Assembly: GCA_016790575.1 (NCBI GenBank)
Contig: JAEUOU010000029.1
Coordinates: 248,001-312,000 of the forward strand
Direction: 5' to 3'
Origin: Burkholderiaceae bacterium
GTDB taxonomy: Bacteria; Pseudomonadota; Gammaproteobacteria; Burkholderiales; Burkholderiaceae_C
DNA length: 64,000 nucleotides
Made by a program: the position numbers and the translations under genes. The notes beneath the pieces are model-generated. The model made no database searches, had not been told where the DNA came from, and saw only the letters and a program-made list of their open reading frames with translations. Position 1 is the first letter of the stretch; each line of letters begins with the position of its first letter. Shown here one piece after another: positions 1 to 8,195 of this stretch.

Positions 1-305
1 CGAACACCGAGATGATTGCGGAAAAGTACACCGGCATCCGCCCGGCGCCGGGCTACCCCGCCTGCCCGGACCACAGCGTGAAACGCGCGATGTTCGAATT
101 GCTGCAGTGCGGCGACATCGGCATGGGGCTGACCGAAAGCCTGGCCATGACGCCTGCTGCAAGCGTCAGCGGTTTCATGCTGAGCCACCCGCAGAGTACC
201 TACTTCAATGTGGGCAAGATCGGGGACGATCAGGTGGACGATCTGGCAAAGCGTCAGGGGCTCTCTGCGGATGACCTGCGGCGAAAGTTGGCGCCGAGCC
301 TGTGA
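1..305 (+). CDS. metH: Methionine synthase (cobalamin-dependent), C-terminal fragment
   Basis: Only the last ~100 codons are present; the frame is open to the left edge of the window. MetH transfers a methyl group from methyltetrahydrofolate to homocysteine via cobalamin. The fragment is the end of the activation domain, which binds S-adenosylmethionine for reductive reactivation. The diagnostic stretch is GIRPAPGYPACPDH, the SAM-binding motif of that domain, followed by the usual GLTESLAMTPAASVSGFMLSHP and YFNVGKIGDDQ. It ends 27 bp before the stop codon of the convergent comM. Many beta-proteobacteria split MetH into two proteins; nothing here shows which arrangement applies. Confidence 0.93.
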   Translation, partial: NTEMIAEKYTGIRPAPGYPACPDHSVKRAMFELLQCGDIGMGLTESLAMTPAASVSGFMLSHPQSTYFNVGKIGDDQVDDLAKRQGLSADDLRRKLAPSL

Positions 306-332
306 ACGAGCAAAAGCGGCAAACGGAGCGGC

Positions 333-1874
333 TCAGTTGACTTGTTTCAGCGCGCGCCGGTATTGAATGGCTTCAGCAAGGTGAACCACTTCAGTGGTGT
401 TGCTGCCGGCCAGATCGGCAATGGTGCGCGCGACTTTGAGCGCTCGATGGGTTCCGCGGCTGCTCCAGCCCAGTCGGTCGGCTGCTGCGCGAAGGAAATC
501 TGCGGCCGGGGCGGCCAGCTTGACCTGGTGGTCGATTTCGAGCCCCTGCAACGCCTGGTTGGGTTTTCCCTGGCGCTCGATCGCATGGGATCGGGCTTGC
601 GCACAGCGGGCCCTGAGCGCCGCGGTGCCATCACCACTGGCGGTGTGCAGCAGGTCGGCAGCTGCGACGGAGGGGACTTCGACATGGAGATCGATGCGAT
701 CCATCAACGGACCAGAAAGGCGACCCTGGTATCGGACCACCTGATCCGGTGTGCAGCGGCAAACCCGAAGGTTCGACCCCAGATAGCCGCATGGACAGGG
801 ATTCATCGCGGCGATCAGCTGGAAACGCGCGGGAAACTCGCTGCGGCGGGCAGCCCGGGAGATGGAAATGACGCCGGTCTCCAGGGGTTCGCGAAGTGCC
901 TCCAATGCCGATCGCGGGAACTCCGGCAGTTCGTCCAGAAAAAGTACGCCCTGATGGGCCATCGAGATTTCCCCGGGCCTCGGGGGTGAGCCACCACCGA
1001 CCAGGGCGACTGCGCTGGCCGTGTGATGGGGTGCGGCCAGTGGTCGGTGGGCCCATCGGCGGACATCAAAGCGCCCGCTGACACTGGCGATGGCGGCACA
1101 CTCCATGGCTTCGTCCGTGGTCATCGGCGGGAGCAGGCCATTGAAGCGCTGGGCCAACATCGATTTTCCCGAACCGGGCGGGCCGACCAGCAGCACACTG
1201 TGTCCGCCCGCCGCAGCGATCTCCAGCGCACGTTTGGCGGCCGCCTGGCCTTTGACGTCGGCCATGTCGGGGTATTGCGGCTCCGAGGCAGCGGCAGGCG
1301 CGGTGACGGCAGACCATCCGGTCGACGACGTCATCGCAGCCGAATCTGTCGTGGCAACAGGGCTGAGGCTGGCGACCACATCCAGCAGGTGGTTGGCGCG
1401 AAAGACCGTTGCGCCGGGCGCGATGGCGGCCTCCTCGGCGCTGATCGGCGGCAAGACGAGTTTTGACGGGCATTGGCGCCGTGCCAGGTCCAGACTCATG
1501 GCCAGCGCACCGCGGATGGGCCGCAAGGCCCCAGTCAGGGAAAGCTCGCCTGCGAACTCCAGGCCAGGCAGGCGCGACACATCAATCTGGCCCGATGCCG
1601 CGAGTATCCCGAGGGCGATGGGCAAGTCAAAGCGACCGGAATCTTTGGGCAGGTCGGCCGGCGCCAGGTTGACCGTGATCCGTCGATTGCTCGGAAACTC
1701 CAGTCCGCTGTTCAGAACCGCCGATCGCACCCTCTCACGGGCCTCACGAACTTCGATGTCGGCCAACCCGACCAGGGTGAAACTGGGAAGTCCGTTGGCC
1801 AGATGCACCTCCACCGTGACGGCAACCGCCTCCAGGCCGACCATGGCACGGCTTTGCACCAATGCAATGCTCAT
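333..1874 (-). CDS. comM: YifB/ComM family Mg chelatase-like AAA+ ATPase
   Basis: A 513-residue protein. The N-terminal part (about 1-170) is the Lon-protease-like fold typical of the family (HLANGLPSFTLVGLAD). A Mg-chelatase-type AAA+ ATPase follows, with Walker A GPPGSGKS at about 231-238 and Walker B FLDELPEF. A cysteine-rich MNPCPCGYLGSNLRVCRC insert precedes the C-terminal lid domain. ComM family members are hexameric helicases that promote branch migration during natural transformation. I chose the start at 1874 (MSIALVQSRA) over an upstream ATG at 1934 because family members begin exactly there. The 5' end faces the torF-glnK-amtB regulatory region, so the two promoters share that interval. 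Confidence 0.93.
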   Translation of the reverse strand: MSIALVQSRAMVGLEAVAVTVEVHLANGLPSFTLVGLADIEVREARERVRSAVLNSGLEFPSNRRITVNLAPADLPKDSGRFDLPIALGILAASGQIDVSRLPGLEFAGELSLTGALRPIRGALAMSLDLARRQCPSKLVLPPISAEEAAIAPGATVFRANHLLDVVASLSPVATTDSAAMTSSTGWSAVTAPAAASEPQYPDMADVKGQAAAKRALEIAAAGGHSVLLVGPPGSGKSMLAQRFNGLLPPMTTDEAMECAAIASVSGRFDVRRWAHRPLAAPHHTASAVALVGGGSPPRPGEISMAHQGVLFLDELPEFPRSALEALREPLETGVISISRAARRSEFPARFQLIAAMNPCPCGYLGSNLRVCRCTPDQVVRYQGRLSGPLMDRIDLHVEVPSVAAADLLHTASGDGTAALRARCAQARSHAIERQGKPNQALQGLEIDHQVKLAAPAADFLRAAADRLGWSSRGTHRALKVARTIADLAGSNTTEVVHLAEAIQYRRALKQVN

Positions 1875-1926
1875 CGAAGGATCCTCCCGTTGTGGTGCAC
1901 ACGGGGGTAGCGTATTCCTTCTGGCG

Positions 1927-1943
1927 TGCACCACTCAGGTGCA
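1927..1943. promoter_or_regulatory. NtrC-type enhancer site upstream of torF-glnK-amtB
   Basis: TGCACCACTCAGGTGCA is a perfect TGCACC-N5-GGTGCA palindrome, one base off the classical NtrC consensus TGCACCA-N3-TGGTGCA. It lies about 100 bp upstream of the sigma-54 promoter, a normal enhancer distance. A further GGTGCA half site is at 1894-1899, close to the comM start. Binding by NtrC is inferred from sequence only. Confidence 0.75.
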
Positions 1944-2033
1944 TACTGGTTTTTCATACAGATATCGTAGCGGATCTTCCGCAGGGAAGGCAAGGGCATG
2001 TTGCCCGCGCGGGGTGAAAGCAGGGTGAACTTC

Positions 2034-2051
2034 TTGGCACGGTCTGTGCTT
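2034..2051 (+). promoter_or_regulatory. Sigma-54 (RpoN) promoter of torF-glnK-amtB
   Basis: TTGGCACGGTCTGTGCTT matches the -24/-12 sigma-54 consensus YTGGCACG-N4-TTGCW with one mismatch in the -12 element. It has exactly 10 bases between the invariant GG (2036-2037) and GC (2048-2049). The expected transcript start would be near 2060, about 28 bp before the torF ATG. Confidence 0.8.
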
Positions 2052-2087
2052 GAAGCGGGTGTCCTTTTCACCAGACCGGAGTTCATC

Positions 2088-2825
2088 ATGAAACCATTCG
2101 CGCAATCTGCATTGATCCTTGTTGCCGCAGCGTTCGGCACGTCGGCATTCGCCCAGGCGAAAGCACCCGAGCCGGACTACACGGTTTCTTTCAACGCCGG
2201 TGCAGTCACCGACTACCGGTATCGCGGCATTTCCCAGTCCCGTCTCAAGCCGGCCTTGCAGGGTGGCGTGGATTTCTCGCACAAGAGCGGCGTCTACCTC
2301 GGTGCGTGGGGCTCCACGATCAAGTGGATCAAGGACGGTGGTGGCGACGCCAACCTGGAACTGGATCTCTACGGCGGATACAAAGGCTCGGTGGGTGACA
2401 TCGGCTATGACGTGGGTTTGCTGCGCTACCAGTACCCCAGCCACAAGCTGGCGGTGAGCCCCAATACCACCGAACTGTATGGCGCCGTGACTTTCGGTCC
2501 CGCGACGCTGAAGTATTCGCATGCTACAACCAACCTGTTCGGTTTTGCCAACAGCAAGAACAGCTCCTATCTTGACCTGAGCGCGACCTTCGACATGGGC
2601 GACGGTTGGACGGTGACGCCCCATATCGGGCACCAGAAAGTCAAGAACAACGGCGCCTTCTCCTACACCGACTACTCGGTAACGGTGGGCAAAGACCTGG
2701 GTAATGGCCTGTCCGCCAGTGCCATGGTGGTTGGGACCGACGCCTCCAAGACCCTGTATGTCACGCCGGCCGGCAAATTCACTGGCAAAGCGGGCCTGGT
2801 TCTCGGCGTGAAGTACAGCTTCTGA
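2088..2825 (+). CDS. TorF-family putative outer-membrane porin
   Basis: 245 residues. A clear Sec signal peptide (MKPFAQSALILVAAAFGTSAFAQA) is followed by a beta-strand-rich mature protein with the family's signature start (YTVSFNAGAVTDYRYRGISQSRLKPALQGG) and a C-terminal aromatic-ending strand (VLGVKYSF), as expected for an outer-membrane barrel. The TorF / Gcw_chp family is often encoded next to glnK-amtB in beta-proteobacteria, where it probably lets nitrogen compounds cross the outer membrane; the substrate is unknown. The start at 2088 is chosen because the signal peptide begins there. The gene is first in an operon: glnK follows after 26 bp and amtB after a further 29 bp. Confidence 0.88.
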   Translation: MKPFAQSALILVAAAFGTSAFAQAKAPEPDYTVSFNAGAVTDYRYRGISQSRLKPALQGGVDFSHKSGVYLGAWGSTIKWIKDGGGDANLELDLYGGYKGSVGDIGYDVGLLRYQYPSHKLAVSPNTTELYGAVTFGPATLKYSHATTNLFGFANSKNSSYLDLSATFDMGDGWTVTPHIGHQKVKNNGAFSYTDYSVTVGKDLGNGLSASAMVVGTDASKTLYVTPAGKFTGKAGLVLGVKYSF

Positions 2826-2842
2826 AGACCGGATGCTCCTGA

Positions 2843-3190
<348 letters not shown>

Positions 3191-3219
3191 GCGCCCGCAA
3201 CCCGTAAGAGGAAACCGAA

Positions 3220-4773
3220 ATGAAAAAACTACTTGCTTCCTTTGCGCTGGGACTGGGTCTCTTGATGGGCGCTCACGCCGTCATGGCCCAGACACCGGCC
3301 TCCGCGCCAGCCGCCGCCGCCGCGCCTGCCGAGGCCAAACCGGCTGACGCTGCTGCCCCGGCGGCTGCGGTCGCTGCGGCGCCCGCCGCTGCCGCAGCCG
3401 CAGCTCCTGCCCCGGCTGCTGCAGCGGCCCCCGCACCGGTGCCGAACAAGGGCGATACCGCCTGGATGATGGTCGCCACATTGTTGGTGATCTTGATGAC
3501 CGTCCCCGGACTGGCGCTGTTCTATGGCGGTCTGGTCCGCAGCAAGAACATGCTGTCGGTGCTGATGCAGGTGATGGTGACCTTCTCGCTGATCGTTGTG
3601 CTGTGGTTCATTTATGGCTACAGCCTGGCGTTTACCGAAGGCAATCAGTTCATCGGCGGTTTTGACCGGCTGTTCATGAACGGCATCTGGGACAACGCGG
3701 CGGGCACCTTTGCCAACGCGGCAACTTTCAGCAAAGGCGTAGTGATTCCCGAGATCGTCTTCGCCGCCTTCCAGGCCACGTTTGCCGGTATCACTTGCGC
3801 GCTGATCGTCGGGGCTTTCGCCGAGCGCATCAAGTTCTCCGCCGTGCTTCTCTTCATGGTGATCTGGTTCACCTTCAGCTACCTGCCGATGGCGCACATG
3901 GTCTGGTTCTGGATGGGCCCGGATGCCTACACGGGCAAGGAAGTGGTTGACGCCATGAACGCCAAGGCCGGCCTGATCTGGCAGCACGGCGCGCTGGACT
4001 TCGCCGGTGGAACCGTGGTGCACATCAACGCGGCAGTCGCCGGTCTGGTGGGTGCCTTCATGGTGGGCAAACGCATCGGTTACGGCCGCGAAGCCATGGC
4101 GCCGCACAGCCTGACCCTGACCATGGTGGGCGCCTCACTGCTGTGGGTGGGCTGGTTCGGTTTCAATGCCGGCTCAGCGCTCGAAGCGAACGGTTTTGCC
4201 GCCCTGGCTTTTGTCAACACCTTTGGCGCTACCGCTGCCGCCGTGCTGGCCTGGTGTATCGGCGAAGCGCTGATGCGGGGCAAGGCCTCGATGCTGGGTG
4301 CGGCTTCCGGTGCGGTGGCGGGCCTGGTGGCCATTACGCCGGCCGCCGGCAACGTCGGCATCGGCGGCGCATTGGTGATCGGTTTCATCGCCGGCTTCGC
4401 CTGCCTCTGGGGTGTGAATGGGCTCAAGAAGATGCTGGGCGCGGACGACTCGCTCGACGTGTTTGGCGTCCACGGTGTCGGCGGCATCGTCGGCGCGCTG
4501 CTGACTGGCGTGTTCAACAGCCCGGCGCTGGGTGGTCCGAGCCTGGTGGGCGACTGGGTCACCGCCTCCATGGTGAGTGCGGCCGACTATTCGATCGCCA
4601 ACCAGGTCTGGGTCCAGTTCAAGGGCGTGCTGATCACCATCGTGTGGTCTGGCGTCGTGTCCTTCGTGGCCTACAAGATCGTCGACCTGACCATCGGCCT
4701 GCGTGTCTCGGAAGAAGACGAGCGCGAAGGCCTGGACATCACTTCGCACGGCGAAACGGCCTACGGTCGTTGA
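3220..4773 (+). CDS. amtB: Ammonium transporter AmtB with Ala/Pro-rich N-terminal region
   Basis: 517 residues, longer than a typical Amt (about 400-450). A signal peptide (about 1-24) is followed by a low-complexity segment of almost pure Ala/Pro with a few Glu, Lys and Asp (about 25-72). The eleven-helix Amt core starts at KGDTAWMMVATLL. The pore twin-histidine region is visible as FAGGTVVHINA and VFGVHGVGGIVGALLTG. AmtB passes ammonium across the inner membrane and is gated by GlnK, which is encoded immediately upstream. The Ala/Pro segment would lie in the periplasm after signal cleavage. It is the last gene of the operon; a perfect intrinsic terminator follows at 4841. Confidence 0.95.
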   Translation: MKKLLASFALGLGLLMGAHAVMAQTPASAPAAAAAPAEAKPADAAAPAAAVAAAPAAAAAAAPAPAAAAAPAPVPNKGDTAWMMVATLLVILMTVPGLALFYGGLVRSKNMLSVLMQVMVTFSLIVVLWFIYGYSLAFTEGNQFIGGFDRLFMNGIWDNAAGTFANAATFSKGVVIPEIVFAAFQATFAGITCALIVGAFAERIKFSAVLLFMVIWFTFSYLPMAHMVWFWMGPDAYTGKEVVDAMNAKAGLIWQHGALDFAGGTVVHINAAVAGLVGAFMVGKRIGYGREAMAPHSLTLTMVGASLLWVGWFGFNAGSALEANGFAALAFVNTFGATAAAVLAWCIGEALMRGKASMLGAASGAVAGLVAITPAAGNVGIGGALVIGFIAGFACLWGVNGLKKMLGADDSLDVFGVHGVGGIVGALLTGVFNSPALGGPSLVGDWVTASMVSAADYSIANQVWVQFKGVLITIVWSGVVSFVAYKIVDLTIGLRVSEEDEREGLDITSHGETAYGR

Positions 4774-4840
4774 CCCACCGGTCGCGGCGAGCACCGCCGC
4801 GACCTGCTTCTTTTCATTGCGTGTCTTTTCCTTGGATCTT

Positions 4841-4867
4841 TGGCCCACCTCGGTGGGCCATTTTTTT
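4841..4867 (+). terminator. Intrinsic terminator of torF-glnK-amtB
   Basis: A perfect 9-bp inverted repeat, TGGCCCACC / GGTGGGCCA with a 2-base loop, is followed directly by seven T residues. It sits 67 bp after the amtB stop codon. Confidence 0.92.
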
Positions 4868-4904
4868 CGCCATCACCGCGGCAGACCTGCAGCGCGGTGG
4901 AAAT

Positions 4905-4960
4905 TTGAACAAAAAGTGACGATACCCAGCGTTAAAAGGTCACTTTCTGCTATTGTTTTC
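4905..4960 (+). repeat. Dispersed 45-bp element, copy 1 (amtB-glcE intergenic)
   Basis: The core runs from ATACCCAGCG (4922) to TGCTAT (4953) with AAAAGGTCAC in the middle, flanked by A/T-rich ends (GAACAAAAAG and TGTTTTC). This is the plus orientation of a family found ten or eleven times in this window. The 4774-5078 interval otherwise holds only the amtB terminator and presumably the glcE promoter. Confidence 0.85.
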
Positions 4961-5078
4961 AAACGATGTCGCGCCGCACCGATCACCGCCGATTGCCGAC
5001 CGACCCGGGCATGGGCGAAAAAACCCGCATACCGGGCCTGCAAAAAATTCAGTATCGGAAATGCAGTGGCGGTTTACG

Positions 5079-6203
5079 ATGCGCCCCATGCACGATGCTG
5101 TCCTACTCCAATTGATTGACACCGTCCGCGCAGCCGCCGGACGCGGGACGCCGTTGCGCATCCGTGGCGGTGGCACCAAGGACTTTCTGGGCCAACTCCC
5201 GGTGGGCGAGCTGCTGCACATGGGTGCGCTGGCCGGCATCGTGTCCTATGAACCCAGCGAACTGGTGGTGACGGTGCGCGCCGGCACACCCTTGTCAGAA
5301 CTGGAAGCCACACTGGCGGCGCAGGGCCAGTGCCTTGCGTTCGAGCCGCCGCGCTTTGGCGCTGACGGCACCGTGGGGGGGATGGTGGCGTCCGGCCTGT
5401 CGGGGCCGGCGCGGGCGAGTGTCGGCGCGGTGCGGGACTATGTGCTGGGCGTGACACTGGTCAATGGCCGTGGCGAGCTGCTGACGTTCGGCGGCCAGGT
5501 CATGAAAAATGTGGCCGGTTACGACCTATCCCGTCTGATGGCCGGTGCCATGGGCACCTTGGGTGTGGTGGTCGAGGTCAGCCTCAAGGTGCTGCCAGTC
5601 GCACCCGCGGAGGCGACGCTGCGGTTCGAGGCGAGCCAGGCGGAGGCTTTGAGGCGCCTTGCCGCCTGGGGCGGCCAGCCGCTGCCGCTGAATGCCAGCT
5701 ACTGGGTCGATGAGCCCGCAGGCCATGGCACCCTCTCGGTGCGCCTGCGTGGTGCCGTGGCTGCCGTGGACGCGGCCTGCCGCACCATGGGCGGGGAGCG
5801 CCAGCCCGGCAATGCCCCGTCCGTCGACTGGAGTGCCTGCCGCGACCAGCGCATGCCCTGGTTCACCGGTCGGGATCCGACCCTGTCGCTGTGGCGTCTG
5901 TCGGTGCCGAAGACGGCACCGGTGCTGGAACTGCCCCCGGGTGTCGCGCCGCCGCTGGTAGAGTGGCATGGGGCCCAGCGCTGGGTGATCGCGGCTGCAG
6001 CCCACGGCCAAGCGCTCCGGCGAGCGGCAGCCGCAGCCGGCGGGAGTGCTTCACTATTCATAGCTGAAAACGACCTTTCCGTGCTGGCTATGTCGCGTTT
6101 TGAACCTTTGAAGCCGCCGTTGGACCGTATCCACCGGCGTTTGAAGGCGGAGTTCGACCCCGCCGGCATCCTCAACCCCGGCCGCCTGGTCGCGGGCCTT
6201 TGA
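5079..6203 (+). CDS. glcE: Glycolate oxidase FAD-binding subunit GlcE
   Basis: About 374 residues. A PCMH-type FAD-binding domain covers most of the protein (PLRIRGGGTKDFLG, GADGTVGGMVASGLSGPARASVGAVRDYVLGVTLV, GGQVMKNVAGYDLSRLMAG). The C-terminal HRRLKAEFDPAGILNPGRL tail is typical of glycolate/lactate oxidase flavoproteins. With GlcD and GlcF it oxidises glycolate to glyoxylate. glcF follows after 19 bp; glcD is not in this window. The start could be 5079 (MRPMHDAV) or 5088 (MHDAV). Near the C-terminus, residues around FIAENDLSVLAMSRF are encoded by a copy of the dispersed repeat element, inserted in frame just before the conserved end. Confidence 0.92.
   Translation: MRPMHDAVLLQLIDTVRAAAGRGTPLRIRGGGTKDFLGQLPVGELLHMGALAGIVSYEPSELVVTVRAGTPLSELEATLAAQGQCLAFEPPRFGADGTVGGMVASGLSGPARASVGAVRDYVLGVTLVNGRGELLTFGGQVMKNVAGYDLSRLMAGAMGTLGVVVEVSLKVLPVAPAEATLRFEASQAEALRRLAAWGGQPLPLNASYWVDEPAGHGTLSVRLRGAVAAVDAACRTMGGERQPGNAPSVDWSACRDQRMPWFTGRDPTLSLWRLSVPKTAPVLELPPGVAPPLVEWHGAQRWVIAAAAHGQALRRAAAAAGGSASLFIAENDLSVLAMSRFEPLKPPLDRIHRRLKAEFDPAGILNPGRLVAGL
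6059..6105 (-). repeat. Dispersed element, in-frame copy inside glcE
   Basis: Reading on the plus strand, ATAGCTGAAAACGACC...TCCGTGCTGGCTATG lines up without gaps with the stand-alone copy at 50331 (23 of 38 bases by eye). It is the reverse orientation of the family. It is translated as FIAENDLSVLAMSRFEP and keeps the glcE frame open. Confidence 0.6.
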
Positions 6204-6222
6204 TCTCGAAGCGGCGGATTCC

Positions 6223-7467
6223 ATGCAAACCCAACTGGCACCCGAATTCCGGGACACCTCCGAGGGTCGCGAGGCCGAGGCCATTCTGCGCAAATGCGTG
6301 CACTGTGGTTTTTGTACCGCCACCTGCCCCACATACCAGTTGCTTGGCGACGAGCTTGACGGCCCGCGCGGTCGCATCTATCTGATCAAGCAGGTGCTCG
6401 AAGGCCACGCACCCACCCGCAAGACGCAACTTCACCTGGACCGCTGCCTGACGTGTCGCAACTGTGAAAGCACCTGTCCCAGTGGTGTGCAGTACGGTCA
6501 TCTGGTCGACATCGGTCGCAAACTGGTGGATGAGCGGGTTCCCCGCCCGGCCGGTGAAAAGGTGCTGCGCTGGGCTCTGAAAGAAGGCCTGACTTCACCG
6601 CTGTTTGGGCCAGCCATGAAAGTGGGTCAGGCGGTGCGCGGCATGTTGCCGGCGACTCTGAAGGCCAAAGTGCCCGCTGCTCAGGCCGCAGGGGTCTGGC
6701 CCACGGCCCAACACCCCCGAAAAGTCCTGATGTTGGCGGGTTGTGTCCAGCCGGCCATGATGCCCAATATCAATGCCGCGACAGCGCGCGTGCTCGACTG
6801 TGCCGGCATACAGACCATCCTTGTCTCCAAGGCGGGCTGCTGTGGTGCCGTCAAGTTCCACCTCAATGACCAGGACGGCGGCAAGGCCGAGATGCGTGCC
6901 AACATCGACGCCTGGTGGCCTCACATTCAATCGGGCGCTGTTGAGGCCATTGTCGTGAATGCATCCGGTTGTGGTGTCACGGTCAAGGAGTACGGCCATA
7001 TCCTCAAGGACGACCCGGTGTGGGCAAGCAAAGCGGAAGTTGTCAGTGGGCTGGCGAAAGACCTCTCGGAGCTGTTGCCCGATGTGGTGTCCGTCTTGAA
7101 GGCCAACCGGCCCGAATGGATCGCAAGCAACCAGGAAAAGCAGACTTCAGTCGGTTTTCATCCACCCTGCACGCTGCAACATGGTCAGCAGCTCAAAGGG
7201 CTGGTCGAGGCCGGCCTCACCGAGTTGGGTATCGGGGTCCGCCTGGCGCCCGTGGAGTCCCATCTCTGTTGCGGCTCCGCCGGAACCTACAGCGTGCTAC
7301 AGCCCGCACTGAGCGAGCAACTGCGCGACCGGAAACTGCAGCAACTGGCGCCTTTGGGGTGTGACCAGATCGTCAGCGCCAACATCGGCTGCATCACCCA
7401 TCTGCAAAGTGGCACCGCGACGCCGGTGCGCCACTGGGTGGAAGTACTGGACGAGCTGCTCGCCTGA
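6223..7467 (+). CDS. glcF: Glycolate oxidase iron-sulfur subunit GlcF
   Basis: 414 residues. The N-terminal half carries two 4Fe-4S clusters (CVHCGFCTATCPTY and CLTCRNCESTCPSGV). The C-terminal half carries two CCG domains (AGCCGAVKFH and LCCGSAGTYS), the standard layout for GlcF and related heterodisulfide-reductase-like proteins. It passes electrons from the GlcD/GlcE flavoproteins to the respiratory chain at the inner membrane. It is co-directional with glcE (19-bp gap) and clearly one operon. Confidence 0.95.
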   Translation: MQTQLAPEFRDTSEGREAEAILRKCVHCGFCTATCPTYQLLGDELDGPRGRIYLIKQVLEGHAPTRKTQLHLDRCLTCRNCESTCPSGVQYGHLVDIGRKLVDERVPRPAGEKVLRWALKEGLTSPLFGPAMKVGQAVRGMLPATLKAKVPAAQAAGVWPTAQHPRKVLMLAGCVQPAMMPNINAATARVLDCAGIQTILVSKAGCCGAVKFHLNDQDGGKAEMRANIDAWWPHIQSGAVEAIVVNASGCGVTVKEYGHILKDDPVWASKAEVVSGLAKDLSELLPDVVSVLKANRPEWIASNQEKQTSVGFHPPCTLQHGQQLKGLVEAGLTELGIGVRLAPVESHLCCGSAGTYSVLQPALSEQLRDRKLQQLAPLGCDQIVSANIGCITHLQSGTATPVRHWVEVLDELLA

Positions 7468-7510
7468 CCGGCTATCCGCAGGTAAGCGCCCCCGTCGCGC
7501 GACAGGAGAC

Positions 7511-7999
7511 TTAAGGTTCGGCCAGTGCCGACTCGATGGCATCACGCAAGCTGTCTGGCGCAACCTGAGGTGCGTGACGGCTGACGGTTTCGCGGTCTCG
7601 GGAAACCAGAAACTTCGTAAAGTTCCACTTGATGCCGGTGCTTCCGAGCAAGCCGGGCGCCTGTGTGCACAACCACTGGAACAGAGGATGGGCCTGGGGA
7701 CCGTTCACATCGACCTTGGCCATCATCGGAAAGCTCACGCCGTAGTTCACCTGGCAGAAATCGGCAATCTCCTCGTTGCTGCCAGGGTCCTGTGCGCCAA
7801 ACTGGTTGCAGGGAAATCCGAGAACGGCCAGTCCTTGCGGTCCGTATTCCTCATGCAGCGTCTGCAGCGCTTCAAACTGAGGCGTGAAGCCGCAGGCACT
7901 TGCGGTGTTCACAACCAGAAGGACTTTGCCCTGCAACTGGGCAAGGGGCAGCGGGGTGCCGTCGATTCGCATCACGGAAATCTGGTCGAGCGGGTGCAT
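7511..7999 (-). CDS. Glutathione peroxidase (thioredoxin-fold)
   Basis: 162 residues. The catalytic tetrad motifs are present: the cysteine in NTASACGFTPQ (Cys in place of selenocysteine), GFPCNQFGAQDPG with its Gln, and KWNFTKFL with Trp and Asn. The family reduces hydrogen peroxide and lipid peroxides using glutathione or thioredoxin; Cys forms in bacteria often prefer thioredoxin. The start at 7999 (MHPLDQISVM) fits the family; an upstream ATG at 8065 adds an unconserved leader. It lies convergent to glcF and is apparently monocistronic. Confidence 0.92.
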   Translation of the reverse strand: MHPLDQISVMRIDGTPLPLAQLQGKVLLVVNTASACGFTPQFEALQTLHEEYGPQGLAVLGFPCNQFGAQDPGSNEEIADFCQVNYGVSFPMMAKVDVNGPQAHPLFQWLCTQAPGLLGSTGIKWNFTKFLVSRDRETVSRHAPQVAPDSLRDAIESALAEP

Positions 8000-8195
8000 G
8001 GTGGTACCTGGAAAGGGGGTATGGGCGGTAAACGGTGGCAGATGGGGTCCGGTTTCGCCAGCCACGGCGATGACCCGGCGCGGTTACGATGCTCAATAGC
8101 CACAGTCTCGAACAGAAAACCCGCGTTTCGGTGGATAGTATGGTCAAAGCGGTAAATACTGGCGTTTTGTCGGCTTTCTTTGGGAGTAGGGACTT

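Noticed and set aside
8090-8195. Possible further copy of the dispersed element before the receiver-like protein gene.
   Set aside because: Only short A/T-rich words such as GATAGTATGG match; the central GGTCA and CGCTGGG boxes are missing.
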